Source: Ruminiclostridium papyrosolvens DSM 2782 (GTDB taxonomy: Bacteria; Bacillota; Clostridia; Acetivibrionales; DSM-1351). From it: DNA of 64,000 nucleotides. This document shows positions 53,590-62,073 of this stretch, piece after piece (position 1 is the stretch's first letter; each line of letters opens with the position of its first letter). The notes under the pieces were generated by a model that did no database searches, had not been told where the DNA came from, and was given only the letters and a program-made list of their open reading frames with translations. The stretch lies in NCBI RefSeq assembly GCF_029318685.1, contig NZ_CP119677.1, forward strand, positions 3,773,001 to 3,837,000, given 5' to 3'. The position numbers and the translations under genes are program-made.

Positions 53590-54609
53590 TTACGCCATCG
53601 CCTTATATGAGCTATCAATCAGTAAGTCAATCATTTTTCTTTCATCTCCACACAGTTTTTCCATAACGCTGATGGCATTACTGAGTTTTTCATCAATATA
53701 TTCCCCTGAGTACTTGTAGCTGAGGATTGACAGACGGACAAAAGTCCAGCCGTTCACTATATCCTGTATGGTATCTTCCAATTCTTTGTTTTTAAAAAAA
53801 CTGTTTATCCTGTATTGCTCAAGTTTCTTTGCAGCGATAATCTCCATAAGTGACTCAAGTATTTCATCTGCATGTTGTTCTAGGAGTTCTCTATTCTGCA
53901 TAGTGTCTACCAGATTATTTTTCATACTAAGCAAATGTTCCATACTTTTTATGACTTCAGCCCGGTTCTCCAGATATCGCGCTGCATATCTGGACACATA
54001 TGCTTTAAGGGGATGCTTGTTTTTTTCTTCACGGCAAGCCGATTTGCAAAACTTTATGTACGCAGGTTCTTTTAAATGTCCAAAATGCCGGTAATACCCG
54101 TCACTGGCTTCCTGAATACAAGCGTATGATATAGTTTCGGGCTTATACCTCAAGCTGTTTTTATTTTTGTGCTCAAAAATATTAAAGGTTTGCATTGAGT
54201 CATCGTAGCCATAGACAAGCAAGTTGTGGTCCAAATGTTCAGTTCCGTATAAATCGGGTCTCATAGGCTCATAAAAGCAATCTACCTTCACTATTACCGG
54301 CATACCCTTGCTTAAGGCCTCTCGTATGCCGTATACAATATTTCCGTATTCCTTACATTCAACTAATTCAATACTCATATCATTTAAAAGCCGGGTTACC
54401 GGCTGGATGAGGACATAGTCCACATCCGCCTGTAACCAGCAATAGGGGGAATGTCTATACAAAATGATATCATTGAGAAAAAATCTCATGACCTCACCTT
54501 GAAAGTATTTAACTATTGAAAATAAGCAATTATAGAAGCAATCTTTGTAGTAAACTTCATTAAACGGCATAATATCAGTCAGTTTTTTTGCTGCTATCAA
54601 CTCTTTCAT
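53590..54609 (-). CDS. BtrH-like papain-fold acyltransferase (3)
   Basis: 339 residues. Cys in YYKDCFYNCLFSIVKYFQG (about 23), His in EHLDHNLLVYGYDD (about 123) and the following NIFEHK give the BtrH N-terminal layout, very like copy 1 (YYVDCFF; HHHYQSILIYGF). The C-terminal half is helical. The start overlaps the end of the A-T 2 gene by 35 bases, which implies coupled synthesis with that adenylation-carrier protein and joint action. Confidence 0.72.
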   Translation of the reverse strand: MKELIAAKKLTDIMPFNEVYYKDCFYNCLFSIVKYFQGEVMRFFLNDIILYRHSPYCWLQADVDYVLIQPVTRLLNDMSIELVECKEYGNIVYGIREALSKGMPVIVKVDCFYEPMRPDLYGTEHLDHNLLVYGYDDSMQTFNIFEHKNKNSLRYKPETISYACIQEASDGYYRHFGHLKEPAYIKFCKSACREEKNKHPLKAYVSRYAARYLENRAEVIKSMEHLLSMKNNLVDTMQNRELLEQHADEILESLMEIIAAKKLEQYRINSFFKNKELEDTIQDIVNGWTFVRLSILSYKYSGEYIDEKLSNAISVMEKLCGDERKMIDLLIDSSYKAMA

Positions 54610-56464
54610 ACAAATTATTCTTCCTTATGTAATCAACTAGTTTATTAATTGTGTTATTGGCGTAAATGGCATCCTGTTCAAGTGCTATGCCAATCTTCTC
54701 CAGGGATATCTGCATCATTGCTATAATAATGGAATTGCCCCCCATATCAAAGAAGTCTTCATCGGGATTTATAGTCTCCAGATTAAGCAGTTGTTTCCAT
54801 ATACTATTAAGCTTATTTACCAATACATCACTGCTATCATTTGTCCTGGTACTATGTTGGTTTATTCTATAACTTCTTAATTTTTCTCTGTCTACTTTGT
54901 TGTTGACAGTCAGAGGTAACTTGTCTATAAGGACAAACTGCTGAGGAATCATGTAAACCGGAAGGGACTTACTCAAAAAGGTTTTTATTTGTGGGATATC
55001 CACCCCTTGATTCGTAAGGAAGCAAACCAGTATATTTTCACCTAAATGGTCCTTCTTATGAATAACAGCCACTTCGTCAACACCCTCAAACAGCAGTATG
55101 TTCTTTTCGACTTCACTGATTTCAACTCTGTTTCCACGAATTTTCACCTGATTGTCCATTCTTCCAAAGTAGGCAATATTACCATCACTGCATAATGCCC
55201 CTATGTCCCCTGTTCTGTACAGGGTTTGGCTATCTATGGCATTACAGTCAAATTTATCTTTTGTCAGTTCAGGCTTATTCCAATATCCCTTTGCAAGGCC
55301 TGTACCACTTATACATATCTCACCTTTTTGACTTATATCACACAATTCATTTTCTCTATTGAGTATATACACTTTGGTATTAGCAATGGGTTTTCCTATG
55401 GAAATGGAATCCTGCCCTTGGTCCAGCTGCTTTTCTATGATGTTACAGGTTGCATATATGGCAGATTCCGTCATGCCGTATATGTTGGCAATTTTCGCTG
55501 TACGAAACAGTTTGTTCCATCTTTCGGCCAGCTGAGGGGTGATATGTTCTCCTCCGTTGAATATCCATTTAAGTTCGGGCAAAGGATTTTGTATCATATG
55601 TCCTTCAATAAAGTCCAAAAAAACCTTGAGGATGGATGGTACGAATTGTGTAATACTGACTTCATTTTCTTTAAGCCTGTAGTACAATCTCTTCTGATCC
55701 TTTATATCCCAATCCTTTATAATTGATATCTCCGCACCGTTCATCAGTGGCCAGAAAATTTCCCAAATAGAGTCTGTAAAACTAATGGATGTTTTATGGG
55801 CTATAATATCTCCGGAACCTATATCAAATTTTTCACTCATCCAGAACAGGGTATTAAGGACAGCCTTATGTGTTACCATAACCCCTTTTGGTTTTCCCGT
55901 GGTACCAGAAGTATAGAGGAGGTAAGCCAAATCATCCTCCTTCACAGGCCTCCTGTTAACCAAATCAAAGGTTCTTGTGTGCTTCCTGCCTGATGTTGAC
56001 GAGTATTGAAACGAATCCATCACCTGATCTATATAGAGAATTATAGTTTCATCCATATTGATGCCTTCCGGTAAAGTATGACCTGTCAAAGGCAGGATAA
56101 CCGCCTTACATGAAGTGTCCTCCAATATGTACCTTACCCTGAGTTCAGGATAAGAAGCATCGATTGGAACATAAACTGCGCCACACTTCAATATGGCAAC
56201 AGCCGAGACAATTAGTTCAATACTTCTGTCCAGCAGAACAGCTATTGGCTGTCCTGCTTCTACACCGCTTTCCAGCAATATATTAGCGACATAGTCGGAC
56301 CATTTATCAAGTTCTTCATAAGTCATTTCTCTTCCATAATCAGTAACTGCTGAATTTTCAGGGCTAATCCTTGTCTGAGCTGAAATCAGTTCATGGATGG
56401 TTGCATTTTTTTGGTACACCTTTGCAGTGTCATTTATCCGGTTATATATATCCATTTTCTCCAT
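54575..56464 (-). CDS. NRPS adenylation-carrier didomain protein (A-T 2)
   Basis: 629 residues. A domain with MTYEELDKW, LLYTSGTTGKPKGVM, NIYGMTESAIYA, YRTGDIG, GRMDNQVKIRGNRVE and VNNKVDREKL; carrier domain with MGGNSIIIAM (Ser about 585). Again no condensation domain. The pocket segment SFTDSIWE has Thr where alpha-amino-acid A domains have Asp235 and Asp one place later, suggesting a non-standard acid such as a beta- or gamma-amino acid. Coupled to BtrH-like copy 3. Confidence 0.85.
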   Translation of the reverse strand: MEKMDIYNRINDTAKVYQKNATIHELISAQTRISPENSAVTDYGREMTYEELDKWSDYVANILLESGVEAGQPIAVLLDRSIELIVSAVAILKCGAVYVPIDASYPELRVRYILEDTSCKAVILPLTGHTLPEGINMDETIILYIDQVMDSFQYSSTSGRKHTRTFDLVNRRPVKEDDLAYLLYTSGTTGKPKGVMVTHKAVLNTLFWMSEKFDIGSGDIIAHKTSISFTDSIWEIFWPLMNGAEISIIKDWDIKDQKRLYYRLKENEVSITQFVPSILKVFLDFIEGHMIQNPLPELKWIFNGGEHITPQLAERWNKLFRTAKIANIYGMTESAIYATCNIIEKQLDQGQDSISIGKPIANTKVYILNRENELCDISQKGEICISGTGLAKGYWNKPELTKDKFDCNAIDSQTLYRTGDIGALCSDGNIAYFGRMDNQVKIRGNRVEISEVEKNILLFEGVDEVAVIHKKDHLGENILVCFLTNQGVDIPQIKTFLSKSLPVYMIPQQFVLIDKLPLTVNNKVDREKLRSYRINQHSTRTNDSSDVLVNKLNSIWKQLLNLETINPDEDFFDMGGNSIIIAMMQISLEKIGIALEQDAIYANNTINKLVDYIRKNNLYERVDSSKKTD

Positions 56465-56469
56465 AACTG

Positions 56470-57645
56470 TTATGACGCTCCCCCATTAAAAAAATCCACC
56501 AGCAAATCTATTCCTTCCTTGTACCTACTAGTTGAGAATGAGAGCCTTAATGTGGTAGGCAGGCCAAAATCAGAACCCGGTACTGTTGCTACACGTTTGG
56601 TTTCAATGATTCTTTTTGCCAGTTCAAGACTGTCTTTATAGTTATGTTTGTCCATGAAATCCTTACATTCCAGTGTGATGTAAAAGCCACCTTCTGAATT
56701 TATTACTTTTACCAACTGGTTGTTACGGAATTTTTCCACGGTATAATTTCGTCTATCTTTATAAAGCTCCACAAGCTTCTCAACCTCTTCAGGATAATCA
56801 AGGGCTGTCAACGCACCATATTGAACCACCGGATCAACCGTCAGCAATGTATGATGCTGTATAACAGTAAGGGGATCTACCAACTCATCAGGTACGATAC
56901 AGTAGCCTACTCTCTTGCTGTACATACGATACGCTTTTGAGAATGCATTGGTCGTAATGAAAACGGATTTAGTATTTTTCAGTTGCATTACTGATTTATT
57001 TTTTTCGTCAAAATATGTATTGGAATAGATTTCATCGTTGATAATTACTGCTTTGCCGTCAACAATTCTGTCCATCTCGTACAGTTCGTCATCGGTGAGT
57101 ACATTTCCAAGGGGATTACCGGGTGTATTTATAACTACAATTTTGGTCTTCTCTGTAAAATTCTCTCTGAAGGAATCCATGTCCATTCTTCTGGTGCAGG
57201 GATCAATTTTGTAGTACTTTATATCAGCCCCGGAGAGCAGTGCAGAGAATCTGTATAAGGAATAGTACGGGGTAGGAAGTAAAACCTCATCACCCTTTTG
57301 GGATAGTATATAAAACAGATTTCTAAAAATTGCACTTGTACCTGTACTGATAATAAAATTATTTGGGTTTATATCCACATCATACTGCTCTTTATAGTAG
57401 GAAGAGAGCTTTTCCTTGAGCTCCGGCAAGCCTCCTGGGAATACAAGTGAGCTCTTGCTGAAATCTCCTGTTGCGTCCTGCATGCTTTTGATGATATCAG
57501 GATGCAGAGGTAGTTCTGATTTTCCTAAGGTCATTCGGATTACCTTATTATCCGGGTTTTGTTTATCCAGCTCATACGCCATTTGGTCTAAAACAAACAT
57601 CAAAAATTTGTTATCGAAAAAATTCACTTCGGTTCTTAATTCCAC
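56470..57645 (-). CDS. PLP-dependent aminotransferase, class I/II
   Basis: 391 residues, fold type I. SGTxAIF-like ISTGTSAIFRNL, NTPGNPLGNVL, NDEIYSNTYF, the PLP Lys in NAFSKAYRMYSKRVGY (about 236) and substrate-binding Arg in LRLSFSTS. Closest in style to aspartate/aromatic aminotransferases. In the cluster it may build an unusual amino acid or aminate a keto intermediate, including the cyclitol ketone, though known inosose aminotransferases are of the DegT type. GTG start; 5 bases before A-T 2. Confidence 0.88.
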   Translation of the reverse strand: MELRTEVNFFDNKFLMFVLDQMAYELDKQNPDNKVIRMTLGKSELPLHPDIIKSMQDATGDFSKSSLVFPGGLPELKEKLSSYYKEQYDVDINPNNFIISTGTSAIFRNLFYILSQKGDEVLLPTPYYSLYRFSALLSGADIKYYKIDPCTRRMDMDSFRENFTEKTKIVVINTPGNPLGNVLTDDELYEMDRIVDGKAVIINDEIYSNTYFDEKNKSVMQLKNTKSVFITTNAFSKAYRMYSKRVGYCIVPDELVDPLTVIQHHTLLTVDPVVQYGALTALDYPEEVEKLVELYKDRRNYTVEKFRNNQLVKVINSEGGFYITLECKDFMDKHNYKDSLELAKRIIETKRVATVPGSDFGLPTTLRLSFSTSRYKEGIDLLVDFFNGGAS

Positions 57646-57704
57646 TTTTGACCTCTCCTTTCAACCTGTGTAAGGTTTGTTGTCTGATGTATTTCAAATT
57701 CCAC

Positions 57705-58145
57705 TTACTGTAAGCAAGGGTCCATTTGTAATAATTCAATAACGTTTTTATCCGGATCCTCATAAAAAACAATTTTTGTTTTCCCAAACTTTGGAGTGTC
57801 AACAGAAAAAACTTTACTTATGGGTTTAATCCCGTAATCCGCCAGCTTTTCCATCTTCCTATCCAAGGAATTGACCAGAATTGTGAAATTTGCCGGAGAT
57901 GGTGCCAACTCCGCAGAAATTCTGCTTCCGTCCTCATTCATGTATTCCATAAGTTCAAGCATGGAACCTGTGTGTGAGACCTTTAGCAGTACCAGTCTGT
58001 AACGGTTATAGGCACCATTCGACACAAAATTTACAAGTTCTCCGTCGATTTGGGTATCGTCTACTATTTCCATTCCTAATTTATTTACATAAAAGTCTAA
58101 TGATTTTTCCATGGAGCGGACGAACAAATCTATATGTAGCAACAT
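57705..58145 (-). CDS. VOC-family (glyoxalase/bleomycin-resistance fold) protein
   Basis: 146 residues: HIDLFVRSMEKSLDFYVNKLGM, LELMEYMN, ANFTILVNSLDRKMEKL and FYEDPDKNVIELLQ, a complete VOC domain pair of beta-alpha-beta-beta-beta units. A metal-ligand set of His (HIDLFV), Glu (LELMEY) and Glu (VIELLQ) is visible. It could be an epimerase/lyase-type enzyme of the pathway or a product-binding resistance protein. Located between the radical SAM and aminotransferase genes. Confidence 0.8.
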   Translation of the reverse strand: MLLHIDLFVRSMEKSLDFYVNKLGMEIVDDTQIDGELVNFVSNGAYNRYRLVLLKVSHTGSMLELMEYMNEDGSRISAELAPSPANFTILVNSLDRKMEKLADYGIKPISKVFSVDTPKFGKTKIVFYEDPDKNVIELLQMDPCLQ

Positions 58146-58163
58146 AACTTTGTTACTTCTCCC

Positions 58164-59795
58164 TTAAATATTAAAGTATTGTTTAGGTTCAATCCCTGCT
58201 TTATTCAGCTTCAGGTAAAGTGACAAGCGATTTCTTTCAAGGTCATCACTGGTACTCTTGAAATACTTGAGGTTCCAGTATTCCTCTGTTATCTTATCAG
58301 CCTTGTCCTTATTCCATCCGCCTTCAGTCATTGAAAGAAGTTCTCTGAAGCACTTTGCATTGTTCTTATTAACCTTGTGCAAAACTTCCCATGCATAATC
58401 TTCATGTGCTTTTATTGTGCTAAGGAATTCAGGAAATTGGCGTTTTATATGATTTAAAAGCTTAAATTCCTCACGGATGTAGCTTCCTATTTTTTTAGAA
58501 TAAAAGTACTCTTTTGAATTTTCATTTTCGTGATACTTGAAATATAAATAAACCGATAGTTTTCCTACATCTTCATCCACATATCTATATGAATGGCAGC
58601 TGTCAATATCATCATTAATGATAAGTCCGTCTCCTTTTACCTTGTAATAAATATTAGAGAATTTGGTTATTCCGCATCTTTCCACAAGGTAGTAGAGTAC
58701 TGAAGCAAAACAGGTCTTTTCAAGATAATCTACGTTTTCACTAAGTCTTTTTATAGTCGAATAAGGATTAAAGTTTATGAAGCCTATATCAATTGCTATA
58801 TCATTATCTCTGAAATATTTGATAGTATTATAGTTGTCTTCAGCAGTCGCAGGTTTGTTATAAAGCTTCAAATCTTCCGCATTTCCCGACTCTATTCCAA
58901 AAATAGTACCTACAAAACCGGAATCCTTTAAAAGCTTTATTTTCTTTTCGTCAAACTGCTTGTAAACCTCTGCTCTGAAATATGTTTCATAGGATATATG
59001 CAAATTATTTTCAATTATTTTTTCGGCTATTTCCCACATTCTGTTGGGACATGACTTATTGCAATCCTCAAAGCTGTCATCAATGAACCAGAACCTGTTT
59101 ACATTATATTCGTCAACAATTTGCTTGACTTCTCTTACTACGTTTTCCGGGCTTCTTCCTCTCCACTGGTTTTTGCCATTGGTTCCCCAGAAATCGTTAT
59201 GCCAGCAAAAGCTGCAATTTGCCTTACATCCACGGCTGGTTGAAATGTACGCATACTTTAACATGTTGTTCCTGAGGAGATCTCTTTCAGGGAATGGCAG
59301 TGAGTCCAAATCCTCAATAAGTGCTTCCCTCTCATTTTCAATAATCTTATCGCCATCTCTGTATAACAAGCCCTTCACATTACTATATCCACTGTCATTT
59401 TCCATTGCTGTTACCAGATTCTTGAAAACTATTTCTCCTTCTCCCTTTATGATGAAATCCACCATAGGGTATTTCTCCATAAGGATATCTCCGCACAGGG
59501 TAGGCCAATATGCTCCAAAGCATATCTTTGCATTTGGTACTTTTTCCTTAATTTTTTTGCATACCTCATAAACAACCTTTTCTGTTGTAGAATACACCGG
59601 AAGACCTATTAAGTCCGGCTTCATTTCATAGATACGTTCAAGATCAAGATATTTTCTGCTGGAATTAATAAGCTCAACATCAAAATTTTCTTTCCTCAGG
59701 TATGCTGCAATAGAACATATGCCTATTTCCTCAGTAATTATTGCATTTTTTTCAGTCAATACACTCAGGAGCAAGGTCTTTATACGTTTTTTCAT
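58164..59795 (-). CDS. B12-binding-domain radical SAM enzyme (1)
   Basis: 543 residues from ATG 59795 (after AAGGGTG). N-terminal Rossmann-like cobalamin-binding region (about 1-150: GICSIAAYLRKENFDVELIN, DLIGLPVYSTT, ICFGAYWPT), radical SAM motif CKANCSFC (about 190) preceded by STSRG, FIDDSFED, and a long C-terminal region. The layout fits class B radical SAM methyltransferases and related enzymes. The usual DxHxxG cobalamin motif is not evident, so cobalamin may be base-off or absent. Likely C-methylation or rearrangement of a carrier- or cyclitol-bound intermediate. Confidence 0.8.
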   Translation of the reverse strand: MKKRIKTLLLSVLTEKNAIITEEIGICSIAAYLRKENFDVELINSSRKYLDLERIYEMKPDLIGLPVYSTTEKVVYEVCKKIKEKVPNAKICFGAYWPTLCGDILMEKYPMVDFIIKGEGEIVFKNLVTAMENDSGYSNVKGLLYRDGDKIIENEREALIEDLDSLPFPERDLLRNNMLKYAYISTSRGCKANCSFCWHNDFWGTNGKNQWRGRSPENVVREVKQIVDEYNVNRFWFIDDSFEDCNKSCPNRMWEIAEKIIENNLHISYETYFRAEVYKQFDEKKIKLLKDSGFVGTIFGIESGNAEDLKLYNKPATAEDNYNTIKYFRDNDIAIDIGFINFNPYSTIKRLSENVDYLEKTCFASVLYYLVERCGITKFSNIYYKVKGDGLIINDDIDSCHSYRYVDEDVGKLSVYLYFKYHENENSKEYFYSKKIGSYIREEFKLLNHIKRQFPEFLSTIKAHEDYAWEVLHKVNKNNAKCFRELLSMTEGGWNKDKADKITEEYWNLKYFKSTSDDLERNRLSLYLKLNKAGIEPKQYFNI

Positions 59796-59826
59796 ACTTA
59801 TCACCCTTCTCTTTACTAGATTTGAA

Positions 59827-60069
59827 CTAAGACTTACTTTTCTTTTCGACTGTATCAACCATTGCATTCAGCGTTTCGAAATTTTCAGGCAGCATATCTT
59901 CTTCACTGAATGAAATTTTGAATTGCTTTTCCAAAAACAGAATAACATTAACGATACTGATAGAATCGATTAACCCGCTATCTATCAATTGCTGCTCATC
60001 AGATATCGTATCCACTTCCTTAATCACAGTATCCAGTAGGAAATCCTTTATGATTTTCTTTTTGTCCAT
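59827..60069 (-). CDS. Acyl carrier protein (stand-alone, second)
   Basis: 80 residues, carrier fold with phosphopantetheine Ser in GLIDSISIVNVILFLE (about 37). The GLIDS site is of the ACP type and unlike the GINS/GITS carriers of the cluster, so it may serve another loading enzyme. Between the hydrolase fusion (22-base gap) and the radical SAM gene. Confidence 0.82.
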   Translation of the reverse strand: MDKKKIIKDFLLDTVIKEVDTISDEQQLIDSGLIDSISIVNVILFLEKQFKISFSEEDMLPENFETLNAMVDTVEKKSKS

Positions 60070-60091
60070 ACTCTCCCCTCACTTTCTATTT

Positions 60092-62065
60092 TTACTTTTT
60101 TGAGATAATATTTTTAGAATAGTACTTCATATGCTGCTCAATTCTTTCCATTACGTCCTCCGGCCTTTCCAGAATCATCAGATGCGTAGCACCGGGCAAA
60201 CGGGAATAGTTTGAATTTTTAACCCGATTGTGGGCCCATTCGGACTGTTTATACGGTGCTATTTGATCACACTCCGCAGAAATGAATAAAACAGGCTTAT
60301 CAACTTCAGTCAGAAGGTCTGTTATATCGTGCAGATAATACTCCATACACATATTCAGAAAATTCACCATCTTTTCCTTGGAGGTAAACGGCTCGAGAAG
60401 AATATCCCTGTGCCTTTCGGGCATAACTTCATATATATATTTATCATTCTCGCCGGAGTATTGCTTAATAGGTTTATTGAACATGCCGTTATGGATAATG
60501 CGCATGTAGAAATCCAGCATCTTTTCATTATCACTTACGAGTTTTGCAATCAGCTGTATGTTCTCTCTGAATTTAGAGTGATGTGCTTTACTTCCCTCGT
60601 AAGGTGCATATTCACCTGCCAGCAAGATATGGGATTTTATCATTTCCTTATGCTTTTGGTAATACATCATTGCAGATTTTATACCGGAGCACCAGGATAT
60701 TATATGAAAGCTTTTTAAGCCTTCGTTATTAACAATTTCTTCTATATCTTCAACCTGATGTTCAACGCCAAAGATAAAGGACGGATCTTCATTGGGTTTA
60801 TCCTTATGATAAATGCCTCGTGTCTGCCATACTATGACATAGAAATTCTTTGACAATTTTTCTATAACCAGATCCCATGCATCGGGACTGACTCCATAAG
60901 CATTTACGATTATTATGGCTTCTCCCTTACCCGCAGTATAATATGTAAATTCACGTCCGTTTTGGGATATAATCGTTTTCTGGTTTTTGTTTACGGCAGG
61001 AGGAGGCAGCAAGTTTCTATTCCGGCTCATTTTCAAGGTATCTGCAATATAATCATATATATACATATAACTTTGCTTAACAGCTTCCGGGGATTGTTCT
61101 ATGACTTTTTCAGAGTCTGTTGTAAGTCTTAGGTACGGGAGATGATATGACAGGATATGCTCGAATATAAGATCAATTTCATTCAATGTCTCTTTATTAT
61201 GAGTAATTTCTATGCGGATATCACTCATATTTCTGCTGATTTCCTTTATCAGCTTATCAAACTGAAAACTACAGGAACATGTGGCAGGAAGAATTTCAAT
61301 GTTATTTACACTCTCTTCCCTGTATTGCTCTACTATCCTGTCTATGATGCTCTGGGTGCCTGAAATATCAATTGTAAATTCATCTTCTGAAAATATAGTC
61401 AGGGCATTATCATCAAAATAACTGGGAATTCTTGAATTTACCCATTGTTTAAATTCCAGCAATCTGTATATAAAACGGTCTATTGCTTCAATCCAGTCAC
61501 TTTCCTTCAACTGCCTGAAAGCTAGGGGTGTCTGATACACTTTTATTCTGATGTTTGTACCCTTAAATTTTTCTGTCAGGAATCTCTTATTTTCCGTCTG
61601 TAATTTTCCAAGCAAAGTGCAGTTATCATCACCTTTAGCCTCCACCGCCGAATACATGGAAGTTATATAATTCACCTCGGATACATAGCACTTTTCACAG
61701 AGTTCCTGAATATTGTCCATGATTTTTTTGTTGCTGCTTAATATCTGGGACTCATAAATTGATACAATACACACCTCTTTATCCAGATGCCAAAGGCTTA
61801 TTTCCTTGTCTGCGAACAGTTCCTTGCAATTAAATACCTTTAATTCTTCAATATCCTCAAAAATAACCTGTATACTGTTCATTGTATGGAATAAATCTTC
61901 TCTTTCGTGGATACATGAAATACTGTCTACTATTTCCAGCAACGTATTCCATTCCTTCTTCCCGGAAAAGCAATAAACGGGGCCCAGACTTTTTTCCATA
62001 AGGGTATTGATGAATCTCAATCCAAAAAGGTCGTATATTCCTGTAAATAAGATAATCTTATCCAT
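60092..62065 (-). CDS. Alpha/beta hydrolase with Cys nucleophile fused to an unknown N-terminal region
   Basis: 657 residues. About 1-350 is unrecognised; its opening KIILFTGIYDLFGLRFI hints at a degenerate extended-SDR (thioester-reductase-like) Rossmann start without the GxxGxxG motif. About 365-657 is an alpha/beta hydrolase: oxyanion region IIVNAYGVSPDAW, nucleophile elbow SWCSG (Cys in place of Ser, about 448), Asp in ISAECDQIAP and His in GATHLMIL. Cys nucleophiles occur in PHA synthases and some acyltransferases. It may release or transfer a thioester-bound product. Confidence 0.75.
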   Translation of the reverse strand: MDKIILFTGIYDLFGLRFINTLMEKSLGPVYCFSGKKEWNTLLEIVDSISCIHEREDLFHTMNSIQVIFEDIEELKVFNCKELFADKEISLWHLDKEVCIVSIYESQILSSNKKIMDNIQELCEKCYVSEVNYITSMYSAVEAKGDDNCTLLGKLQTENKRFLTEKFKGTNIRIKVYQTPLAFRQLKESDWIEAIDRFIYRLLEFKQWVNSRIPSYFDDNALTIFSEDEFTIDISGTQSIIDRIVEQYREESVNNIEILPATCSCSFQFDKLIKEISRNMSDIRIEITHNKETLNEIDLIFEHILSYHLPYLRLTTDSEKVIEQSPEAVKQSYMYIYDYIADTLKMSRNRNLLPPPAVNKNQKTIISQNGREFTYYTAGKGEAIIIVNAYGVSPDAWDLVIEKLSKNFYVIVWQTRGIYHKDKPNEDPSFIFGVEHQVEDIEEIVNNEGLKSFHIISWCSGIKSAMMYYQKHKEMIKSHILLAGEYAPYEGSKAHHSKFRENIQLIAKLVSDNEKMLDFYMRIIHNGMFNKPIKQYSGENDKYIYEVMPERHRDILLEPFTSKEKMVNFLNMCMEYYLHDITDLLTEVDKPVLFISAECDQIAPYKQSEWAHNRVKNSNYSRLPGATHLMILERPEDVMERIEQHMKYYSKNIISKK

Positions 62066-62073
62066 ATTTCCCC

